Part shown: one piece after another, positions 1-5,397 of the stretch
Position numbering within the stretch: the first letter of the stretch is position 1
Layout: each line of letters begins with the position of its first letter
Assembly: GCA_028527945.1 (NCBI GenBank)
Contig: JAQQAK010000294.1
Span: 1 to 5,397 of the forward strand
Length of the DNA: 5,397 nt
Direction of reading: 5' to 3'
From: Spirochaetaceae bacterium
Lineage (GTDB): Bacteria > Spirochaetota > Spirochaetia > UBA9216
Made by a program: the position numbers and the translations under genes
The notes under the pieces: generated by a model
The model's database searches: none
What the model saw: only the letters and a program-made list of their open reading frames with translations
Told to the model about the DNA's origin: nothing

Positions 1-88
1 TAAAACTAAAAAAAACAGCAAAACTCAAAATAATCATAATATTCAGGATCAAACCAGCACTTGATAGACTATAACTCCTCTATTTAAC

Positions 89-835
89 TTGCATTTAATT
101 CATATAGTTGTAATATTCTACAGTGTGAGTGCTTTTTTTTCCAGTAGAAACAATAAAAAAATTAATCTGCAGATTTTAGAGCCGTTTTTAATCTTTGCAG
201 TATTTTTTATCCCGGGATATATGTCCCAAAATATGGAAGATATGAATTTAGATATGTTCAATTCATTATACTTCAATTTTATGTATATTATAACAACTCT
301 TCCTCAAATACTGTTAACTCTTTATATTATCGTTTTAAAACCAGGACGAAATTTAGAACAGTACTGGATAGGAAAAATAAAAAAAACTGATTTTTTATAT
401 GCAGTTGTAACTTTTATAGGAATTTATCTTTGTATAGCTTTTTCTGGCCTTATTGCTGTTTTATTTGAACCTGAATTAGATAATACTCTTGTGTACGGTT
501 CTGGCTGGAAATTCAACAACCCGGCACTTATTCCTTTATTACTAATATCATGTCTTCTTACAGGTTATAGTGAAGAAATCTTTTTCAGATCTTATCTTTT
601 TAAATCAATAACAAACACAGGACTAAATCCTATTCTTGCTGCAGTCTTAACATCAATTCTTTTTGGGACAGGACATCTATATGAAGGATATTATGCCTTG
701 GCGGCAACCACAGCTATAGGTTTATTCTTATCAGCAATATTTATAAAAACCCGCTCTATCCATACAGTAGCAATAGCTCATGGATTATATAATTTTTCGG
801 CACTTATTATTTCAATGAACGGAGGCCAAATATGA
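89..835 (+). CDS. CPBP/CAAX-type intramembrane metalloprotease
   Basis: This is a polytopic membrane protein of the CPBP (Abi, PF02517) family, glutamate-dependent intramembrane metalloproteases related to the eukaryotic CAAX protease Rce1. All three family motifs are visible: EExxxR (E162, E163, R167), FxxxH (F192, H196) and HxxxN (H231, N235). These residues are expected to form the membrane-embedded active site. About seven or eight hydrophobic segments can be drawn, the motif-bearing ones lying after residue 140. The length, 248 residues, is normal for the family. The start is weak: TTG at 89 is the first possible start after an in-frame TAG at 65-67, but no clear Shine-Dalgarno sequence precedes it. 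GTG at 125 or ATG at 221 are alternatives, the latter losing about 44 residues. The stop overlaps the next gene by 4 bp, implying translational coupling with the DsbD-like protein. The substrate is unknown; bacterial members are linked to peptide maturation, bacteriocin immunity or protein quality control. The family call is secure, the precise job is not. Confidence 0.88.
   Translation: MHLIHIVVIFYSVSAFFSSRNNKKINLQILEPFLIFAVFFIPGYMSQNMEDMNLDMFNSLYFNFMYIITTLPQILLTLYIIVLKPGRNLEQYWIGKIKKTDFLYAVVTFIGIYLCIAFSGLIAVLFEPELDNTLVYGSGWKFNNPALIPLLLISCLLTGYSEEIFFRSYLFKSITNTGLNPILAAVLTSILFGTGHLYEGYYALAATTAIGLFLSAIFIKTRSIHTVAIAHGLYNFSALIISMNGGQI
821..825 (+). promoter_or_regulatory. Ribosome binding site of the dsbD-like gene
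   Basis: A consensus GGAGG lies 6 bases before the ATG at 832, inside the last codons of the protease gene. It fixes the dsbD start and shows that the downstream gene can recruit ribosomes itself as well as through the ATGA stop-start overlap. Confidence 0.85.
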
Positions 836-2520
836 AAAGACAAAGATACTTCTTCTACTTGTTTTTTTTATTTACAGTAAGTTCAATTTTTGCGCAAAAT
901 ACACCAAATGTTGATATTAACGCAGAAATTATAGAAGATAATAATGGTACAATAATTTTACAGCTTGAATATATCTTCCCTGAAAATTTTCACCAAACAC
1001 TTCAGCCTAATTTTTTCAATTTTAAAATTATCTCGCCTGAAACTGTAAAAATTTCAGCGATAAACTATCCAGAGGGTACTAATGAAGATGGGATTACAAA
1101 TTTTTATGGCTCAACAATAATTTACGCAAAAATACTTGATTTTAAAACAGATGACGATCTTTCCAATTTAACAGTAAAAGCTTCATGGCAATTATGTGAT
1201 GAAAACGGGATGTGCCTTTTTCCTGAATCAAAAGAAATATCTGTTACAAATAAACTCCCTGAAAAAAAGTCTCATAATCTTTTATTTTTTCTTTTATTAG
1301 CCTTCATAGGAGGAGTTCTTTTAAATGTTATGCCATGTGTTCTTCCTGTTTTATCAATAAAAGCATTAAGCCTTGTAAAACAGGGAGGAGAAGATCGAAA
1401 AAAAATACTTTTTTCTTCATTTATGTATACCGCCGGAGTTGTTGCCTCTCTTCTAATTCTTGCAATTGTGATAGTGATAATAAAGGCTTCAGGAGAACAA
1501 ATAGGATGGGGATTTCAGTTTCAGAATAGTGTTTTTGTTATTGTCCTTTTAACCATTGTCTATATTTTCGCTCTATCTCTTTTTGAGGTCTTTACAATTA
1601 CAGGCCCCTCTTTAAAAGTGAACACCAAAGTAAATAATAAAAAAGGGATGGCAAGTCATTTTATAAGCGGTATTTTTGCCGTGCTCCTGGCAACCCCATG
1701 TACAGCGCCCTTTCTTGGAGCCGCAGCAGGTTTTGCTTTTTCTCAATCTGCAATAATAATTATTTTAATTTTTATTATGGTAGGACTGGGATTATCTCTA
1801 CCATTTATTCTTATAGGATTTTTCCCGGCAGTTATCTCAAAATTACCAAAACCAGGTTCGTGGATGAACACCTTTCGTGAAGCTATGGCTTTTCTTCTTG
1901 TTGGAACATCAATATGGCTGGCAGATGTTCTTTATCATCAAAACTCAGGAATTTCAGCAACAAAAATTCTTGTATATATTTTAGCGCTATCAATAGCTTC
2001 ATGGCTATACGGAAAACTGTCAAAGCCAGGACAAAGCAAAGCAAAAAAAATAACAGGCTTATTAATTGGTATTATAATAATTGGAAGCTCAGCGGTTCTT
2101 CTATTTGATACTGACAAAAACAATGAAGTTGACACAGATGTTGAAAAAACTTTGAATGACTCAAAATACAGTAGCTGGTTAGAATTCTCTCCTGAAACGG
2201 TAAAAGAAAACATAGGTGGAGAACAAGGTGTGTTTGTTGCATTTTCAGCAAAATGGTGTATGACCTGCCGAACAAATGAACAAACAGTATTATTTTCTAA
2301 TAAAATAGAAGATCTGTTTGAAAAAAATAATATTGTTCTAATTCATGGCGACTACACAAACAGAAACTCTGAAATAGATAACTGGATGAATAATTTTGGC
2401 CGGGCTGGGGTTCCATTTTATTTATGGTATCCTCCAGAAAGTGAAGACGCAATTCTGCTTCCTGAAATAATTAACAAGAAAATGTTAACAGAATTAATTC
2501 AACCAGAACAAAAGAACTGA
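832..2520 (+). CDS. dsbD: Thiol:disulfide interchange protein DsbD
   Basis: Full-length DsbD-type transporter of reducing equivalents, 562 residues against about 565 in E. coli. It takes electrons from cytoplasmic thioredoxin and passes them across the inner membrane to periplasmic thiol proteins. In order: a signal peptide (residues 1 to about 21, K/R-rich start, hydrophobic core, end near IFA); an external N-terminal domain with the pair C122-x5-C128 (CDENGMC); a membrane domain of about eight segments (about 150-426) with C169 in VMPCVLP and C290 in ATPCTAP; and a C-terminal thioredoxin-like domain (about 445-562) with C476-M-T-C479 and a probable cis-proline at 528. The spacing closely follows the E. 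coli cysteines (103/109, 163/285, 461/464), so the three-step disulfide relay looks intact. ATG at 832 is supported by GGAGG and overlaps the protease stop. Likely clients are thiol oxidoreductases, isomerases or cytochrome c maturation factors, none of which lies in the window. Confidence 0.96.
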   Translation: MKRQRYFFYLFFLFTVSSIFAQNTPNVDINAEIIEDNNGTIILQLEYIFPENFHQTLQPNFFNFKIISPETVKISAINYPEGTNEDGITNFYGSTIIYAKILDFKTDDDLSNLTVKASWQLCDENGMCLFPESKEISVTNKLPEKKSHNLLFFLLLAFIGGVLLNVMPCVLPVLSIKALSLVKQGGEDRKKILFSSFMYTAGVVASLLILAIVIVIIKASGEQIGWGFQFQNSVFVIVLLTIVYIFALSLFEVFTITGPSLKVNTKVNNKKGMASHFISGIFAVLLATPCTAPFLGAAAGFAFSQSAIIIILIFIMVGLGLSLPFILIGFFPAVISKLPKPGSWMNTFREAMAFLLVGTSIWLADVLYHQNSGISATKILVYILALSIASWLYGKLSKPGQSKAKKITGLLIGIIIIGSSAVLLFDTDKNNEVDTDVEKTLNDSKYSSWLEFSPETVKENIGGEQGVFVAFSAKWCMTCRTNEQTVLFSNKIEDLFEKNNIVLIHGDYTNRNSEIDNWMNNFGRAGVPFYLWYPPESEDAILLPEIINKKMLTELIQPEQKN

Positions 2521-2560
2521 GCATCTATTAAAATATAGATTAACTACGAGAAAAAGATGA

Positions 2561-4771
2561 CTACTCTGCTGTATACCTTACAGCAGAGAGTTGCTTTTTA
2601 TAAAGCAACTCAAGCTGCATTGTCAAATACATTACAGCCATTGCCATAGATGGGCTTATATGTCTTTTTTTATAAGATACAATAGATTTTCTTAAATACT
2701 CGTAAGGCTCTAAAAGTTCAAACCCTTTACACCTATGTCGGCACCATGAAACAATTGAGTAATAATCTTTATTTTCAATTCCATCAGCTAATAAGGAAAA
2801 ATCTTCATCAGATAAATCAAGATCTGCTAATTCTTCAAACAGGGCATCAAAACCACCTTTCTCAGAGAGGTTTAACTCATAAAAAAGGGTGTCTATTGGA
2901 GGTTGAAAGTTCTGCCTCAAAGAACCAATAATCATCAGGCTTTGAATAAATCTGTAACTAAGCTCTTCTGAAGCCAGCCTGAATATATGTTTCCAATAAT
3001 GGCCATCTTTTTCCATTAACGATATTGCTATTACCAGATTTATATATGTTCTGGCATCGAGACCTTCCGTTTCTAAAAGATTAGCAACCTCATCATGACA
3101 TGATAAATCACCAATCCGGGCCATAGACTTTGAAGCAACAGATTTCATGTATGGATACTTTTCTTTAAAAATCTTTCTAAGAGCTGACTTTGTTTTTGTT
3201 GTAGGGTAAGCACCAAGCGCAAAAATAGCTGACTGACGCCACCATGAATACCGATCAAGAGCTTCTTTTATCAGATCTTCTTCTAAAGCAGGCCTTGGAT
3301 TTGAAAAAAGAGAACGAATAGTCATCTCCTTATCACGCATAGTGGCCAGCTGTAATCTATTTCTTATTTCCTGAGTAGCGAGATGACTGGTATCAGACTC
3401 GAGTTCAATTAGAATAGTCTGTTTGCGAACATTGTCGTTTACTCTTTTCAGCATATCAATATTATGTATTGTTTTTAGATTTCTGGGGTTTGATACAACG
3501 GTTAAAAACTGATTAGCAGTAAGACTGCCGCTTTCCTTTAGAAAAAGTGACATAATAAAATTAACCAGAGCAAGAAGTCCCATAAAACCAAAGGTTAAAG
3601 AATATTCATGCGGAAAAGAAATATCGAAATTTACTGAAAGATCAGCAAGCCAACCTCCGGCAAGTCCGACTAATAAAGATATAACAGAAAAAACTACCGC
3701 AATAGAAGATGAAAAACCTACCCTATCGTCTTCAGGTATAAAATTTACCATCAGGCGTTCCAGCACAAGACGAATCATGCCAATAAAAAACATTGAAATA
3801 AATCCAAAAATATAATAAATAATTTTAAAATCATTATCCATGGTAAGGATCCAGAAGAATGACAGAAAAAAGATGATTAAACTCGCAAGCGTAAGAAGCG
3901 GCTTACTTCCAAAACGATCAAGAAATGGTCGTACAAGCCTTGAAGAAACAACAACACCAAGAAAATTGATCATGGTAAAAATGAAGATCATATTTGAATG
4001 TATTCCAACAACCTTAGTCAGAAAAGGTATTGCAAAATTAAAAAGAACAATTAACGACATTCCTCCGCAATAAAGTAGTATGAATAAAAACTGCTGAGGA
4101 TTTTTAAGATACCGCGTAAAGATTTTTAAAGCCTGTTTCAATGATCTTGGTTTTACAGTTTCATTTACAGGAATCTTTTTAATAGCAAAAGATGCCATTG
4201 TATTGAGAATTATTCCAAGGGCTATTAGTAAAAATAATCCTGTAAGCTCATTACCAGAAAATAAACTAAGTCCGCCAAAACTGGCAAGCCTTGAAAGCAT
4301 CATTGAAGTATAAAGAATAATGATTACACGAGAGGAAAAATGCCCACGTTCCGAAGGCTTTGTAATAACACTTTGAATAACAGGGTTAAGTGGATACGCT
4401 GTATTACGTAAAACACAATACAGAGTGTAGACAAGAATAATAACAAGAACAGCATTTTTATCAGAAAGAGAAGGAGCTATTCCATATAGAATACAAACGA
4501 TTCCTCTTATCAGCCACGCGACAAAAAAAAGGTTAACAATTTTAACATTAGGGAATATTACCGGAACAAAAAAGGTTATTAAACCGGTCAAATATACAGC
4601 AGAAGAGATATATCCCAACTGAATATTTCCAGCTCCAAAATGCATTGCAAGCAAATATATAATAGTCTCAGCCATAAAGCTATAGCCAAGTCCATTAATA
4701 AATGTATAGGTAAGGTACCCTTTCTGGCCCTTTTGTTTATCCGCTTTAGATAAAAAATGGTAACTGCTCAT
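2561..4771 (-). CDS. MFS-type membrane protein with C-terminal HEAT-like domain
   Basis: A 736-residue, two-part protein. Residues about 15-413 form a polytopic membrane domain with about 12 hydrophobic segments, arranged as two halves separated by a basic loop near residues 195-225. The loop after the eighth segment carries DRFGSK (D285-K290), a match to the major facilitator motif A (DRxGxK); the matching loop in the first half is degenerate. After FLKESGS the hydrophobicity stops, and about 320 soluble, helix-rich residues follow. Within these, about 497-570 resembles two HEAT-type repeats (W510-W511, then ALG, then a second helix pair with MARIGD). MFS carriers are usually 400-450 residues, so the tail is an added domain, probably cytoplasmic. 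The substrate cannot be read from the sequence. ATG at 4771 is the only start before an upstream in-frame stop; a weak AGG lies 11 bases before it. The gene is convergent with dsbD and divergent from the acyl-CoA ligase. The MFS assignment is good; the HEAT-like call is by eye. Confidence 0.85.
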   Translation of the reverse strand: MSSYHFLSKADKQKGQKGYLTYTFINGLGYSFMAETIIYLLAMHFGAGNIQLGYISSAVYLTGLITFFVPVIFPNVKIVNLFFVAWLIRGIVCILYGIAPSLSDKNAVLVIILVYTLYCVLRNTAYPLNPVIQSVITKPSERGHFSSRVIIILYTSMMLSRLASFGGLSLFSGNELTGLFLLIALGIILNTMASFAIKKIPVNETVKPRSLKQALKIFTRYLKNPQQFLFILLYCGGMSLIVLFNFAIPFLTKVVGIHSNMIFIFTMINFLGVVVSSRLVRPFLDRFGSKPLLTLASLIIFFLSFFWILTMDNDFKIIYYIFGFISMFFIGMIRLVLERLMVNFIPEDDRVGFSSSIAVVFSVISLLVGLAGGWLADLSVNFDISFPHEYSLTFGFMGLLALVNFIMSLFLKESGSLTANQFLTVVSNPRNLKTIHNIDMLKRVNDNVRKQTILIELESDTSHLATQEIRNRLQLATMRDKEMTIRSLFSNPRPALEEDLIKEALDRYSWWRQSAIFALGAYPTTKTKSALRKIFKEKYPYMKSVASKSMARIGDLSCHDEVANLLETEGLDARTYINLVIAISLMEKDGHYWKHIFRLASEELSYRFIQSLMIIGSLRQNFQPPIDTLFYELNLSEKGGFDALFEELADLDLSDEDFSLLADGIENKDYYSIVSWCRHRCKGFELLEPYEYLRKSIVSYKKRHISPSMAMAVMYLTMQLELLYKKQLSAVRYTAE
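2564..2610. terminator. Two adjacent hairpins between convergent genes, probable two-way terminator
   Basis: Two perfect inverted repeats abut. The first has a 9-bp stem, CTCTGCTGT (2564-2572) with ACAGCAGAG (2580-2588) and a 7-base loop. The second has a 9-bp stem, AGTTGCTTT (2589-2597) with AAAGCAACT (2602-2610) and a 4-base loop. Read rightward from dsbD, the first stem lies 44 bases after the stop and is followed within a few bases by TTTTT (2595-2599). Read leftward, the same stem ends at the MFS stop codon and is followed by TTTTT about 8 bases later (plus-strand AAAAA at 2551-2555). The U-tracts are not immediately next to the stem, so efficiency is uncertain. Both hairpins lie within the last codons of the minus-strand gene. 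Confidence 0.6.
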
Positions 4772-4802
4772 ATACTGATCTACCTGCTTAAGCCATAAAC
4801 CT

Positions 4803-4826
4803 TAGCGGATGGTGATTCAACCGCTA
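4803..4826 (-). other. Small hairpin in the leader of the MFS gene
   Basis: TAGCGG and CCGCTA form a perfect 6-bp stem with a 12-base loop, 32-55 bases before the MFS start codon. It is the only G+C-rich element in this leader. No U-tract follows, and the leader does not resemble a riboswitch class that I recognise. It may be a minor RNA fold or a protein-binding palindrome; chance is also possible. Confidence 0.3.
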
Positions 4827-4842
4827 TTTATTGATTGAGGAG

Positions 4843-4851
4843 TCTATATCA
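4843..4851 (-). promoter_or_regulatory. Candidate extended -10 promoter for the MFS gene
   Basis: On the minus strand TGATATAGA reads as an extended -10 element (TG, one base, TATAGA), about 70 bases before the MFS ATG. A weak -35-like TTGAGC lies 15 bases upstream. It competes with the perfect TATAAT farther out at 4910-4915; only one may be used, or both. Confidence 0.3.
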
Positions 4852-4909
4852 AAATCTAAATCGGCTCAATCCTGTTACAAGGTAATAAAACAAACTATCA
4901 AAAAAAATT

Positions 4910-4915
4910 ATTATA
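4910..4915 (-). promoter_or_regulatory. Candidate -10 element (TATAAT) for the MFS gene
   Basis: A perfect TATAAT on the minus strand, about 139 bases before the MFS start. The best -35-like hexamer, TTGAGA, is 20 bases upstream, which is too far for a standard sigma-70 promoter, so another activator or another start may be needed. In an AT-rich spacer the hexamer can arise by chance. It lies just downstream (minus-strand sense) of one GAGCCTCT repeat. Confidence 0.35.
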
Positions 4916-4918
4916 TCT

Positions 4919-4958
4919 GAGCCTCTTTCAAAACTTCTCAATTTTTTAAAGAGCCTCT
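4919..4958. repeat. Two direct GAGCCTCT repeats, possible operator pair
   Basis: GAGCCTCT occurs at 4919-4926 and again at 4951-4958, exactly 32 bp apart, close to three turns of B-DNA. Each contains the small palindrome GAG-c-CTC. Around the second copy the symmetry widens to a 19-bp imperfect palindrome, TTTAAAGAG-c-CTCTCTAAA (4945-4963), with one mismatched pair. Position in a divergent promoter region, next to the minus-strand TATAAT, fits binding sites for a regulator, but no regulator gene is in the window. Confidence 0.4.
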
Positions 4959-4993
4959 CTAAATTCATAATTTAAGACATTACTGTAAACAAA

Positions 4994-5022
4994 TAGACAA
5001 CAGTCCTAAGTTCTGATATCCT
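4994..5022 (+). promoter_or_regulatory. Candidate sigma-70 promoter for the acyl-CoA ligase
   Basis: TAGACA (4994-4999, five of six matches to TTGACA) and TATCCT (5017-5022, four of six to TATAAT) are separated by an ideal 17 bases. Transcription would begin near 5029, giving a leader of about 25 bases before the TTG start, long enough for the GGGGGA ribosome binding site. Confidence 0.5.
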
Positions 5023-5044
5023 AAGATGAAAATTAAAATTGAGC

Positions 5045-5050
5045 GGGGGA
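5045..5050 (+). promoter_or_regulatory. Ribosome binding site that fixes the TTG start
   Basis: GGGGGA sits 4 bases before TTG at 5055. An in-frame TGA at 5040-5042 rules out any start farther upstream, and no ATG or GTG occurs in frame between them. The nearest ATG (5050) is in another frame and stops after two codons, so this purine tract supports TTG as the true start. Confidence 0.7.
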
Positions 5051-5054
5051 TGTT

Positions 5055-5397
5055 TTGAAAAATAGCAAGGACACCTTAACCCAAAGACTTAAACTAATTT
5101 GCGCAAAATATGCGGATTTGAACATTTTTTTAATAAAAGATAAAAATAAAGAGTTTCAACCTTTAACTTTTAGAGAGTTTTGGGAAGAAATAAAAATATA
5201 TGGAACAGGCCTGTATGAGAGCGGGGTCAGACGCGGCGATCAAATAGGAATAATATCAGAAAACAGAAAAGAATGGCTAATGACAGACTTAGCACTTCTG
5301 GGACTTGGAGCCTGTGATGTTCCAAGAGGATGCGATTCTACAGCTGATGAAATAAAATACATTTTATCTCATGCTGACTGTCCAGCTGTTTTTGCAG
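5055..5397 (+). CDS. AMP-forming acyl-CoA synthetase, fatty-acid CoA ligase type (5' part)
   Basis: This is the first 114 codons of a gene that runs off the right edge. The protein belongs to the ANL superfamily (AMP-binding enzymes), most like long-chain fatty-acid CoA ligases, which use ATP to make acyl-AMP and then acyl-CoA. Visible landmarks are LTFREFWEEI (about 37-46), the GVRRGDQIGIISENRKEW block (about 54-71), then the GLGACDVPRG segment and a DEIKYILSHADCPAVF stretch. These are the usual N-terminal order of this family. The ATP-binding P-loop and catalytic motifs would lie beyond the window, so activity and chain-length preference cannot be judged. It starts at TTG behind GGGGGA, with a plausible promoter just upstream, and is divergent from the MFS gene. 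Bacteria with reduced lipid synthesis use such enzymes to activate scavenged fatty acids; whether that applies here is inference. Confidence 0.9.
   Translation, partial: MKNSKDTLTQRLKLICAKYADLNIFLIKDKNKEFQPLTFREFWEEIKIYGTGLYESGVRRGDQIGIISENRKEWLMTDLALLGLGACDVPRGCDSTADEIKYILSHADCPAVFA

Noticed and set aside
1..37. A minus-strand frame starting at ATG 37 and running off the left edge, with a hydrophobic start (MIILSFAVFFSF).
   Set aside because: Only 12 codons are visible, there is no good ribosome binding site, and T-rich DNA encodes such residues by chance.
1938..2275. Minus-strand open frames of 67-91 codons inside dsbD.
   Set aside because: They lie opposite a well-supported gene, overlap each other, and show no recognisable motif or ribosome binding site.
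2523..2540. ATCTAT/ATAGAT inverted repeat just after the dsbD stop, considered as a terminator.
   Set aside because: The stem is only 6 A/T-rich pairs and no T-tract follows. The hairpins at 2564-2610 are much stronger.
3840..4073. Plus-strand open frame of 77 codons inside the MFS gene.
   Set aside because: It is antisense to conserved membrane segments and motif A of the MFS domain, and its K/R-rich product is typical of a shadow of hydrophobic coding sequence.
4772..4902. MFS leader RNA considered as a riboswitch.
   Set aside because: Only one small hairpin is present. I see no multi-stem core, no conserved riboswitch sequence and no terminator or anti-terminator pair.
1..5397. Possible phage, mobile or defence island.
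   Set aside because: There are no transposase, integrase, tRNA, terminal repeats or defence genes, and composition is even. The genes look like ordinary chromosomal content.

Overview
The window is AT-rich DNA (roughly one third G+C by eye) with four protein genes and no sign of tRNA, rRNA, CRISPR or insertion sequences. The organism is most likely a Gram-negative-type (diderm) bacterium. DsbD exports reducing power across the inner membrane, and the protein here has an N-terminal signal peptide and an external redox domain. A host-associated or anaerobic spirochaete such as Treponema is my best guess. It rests on codon and base composition, TTG starts and the style of the acyl-CoA ligase ('CDVPRG' segment), and it is an inference, not a demonstration.

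Layout. At 89-835 (+) is a CPBP/CAAX-type intramembrane metalloprotease of about 248 residues, with a poorly defined start. Its stop overlaps by 4 bp (ATGA) the start of a full-length DsbD-type thiol:disulfide interchange protein at 832-2520 (+), so the two are very likely one transcription unit. The DsbD protein keeps all three cysteine pairs expected for the electron relay. Convergent to it, 2561-4771 (-) encodes a 736-residue two-part protein: an MFS-type membrane domain of about 410 residues followed by a soluble helical tail of about 320 residues with HEAT-like repeats. Two adjacent perfect hairpins cover the last codons of this gene and probably form a two-way terminator between the convergent genes.

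The 283-bp divergent intergenic region (4772-5054) holds candidate promoters in both directions and a pair of GAGCCTCT repeats 32 bp apart. From 5055 (+) the window enters an AMP-forming acyl-CoA synthetase (fatty-acid CoA ligase family). It starts at a TTG behind a strong ribosome binding site and is cut by the window end.

Functionally, the protease and DsbD are both envelope maintenance proteins. The MFS protein probably moves an unknown small solute or senses one. The ligase would activate fatty acids for lipid metabolism. No shared pathway linking all four genes is visible. The most unusual item is the MFS plus HEAT-like fusion; the rest is fairly ordinary core-genome content.
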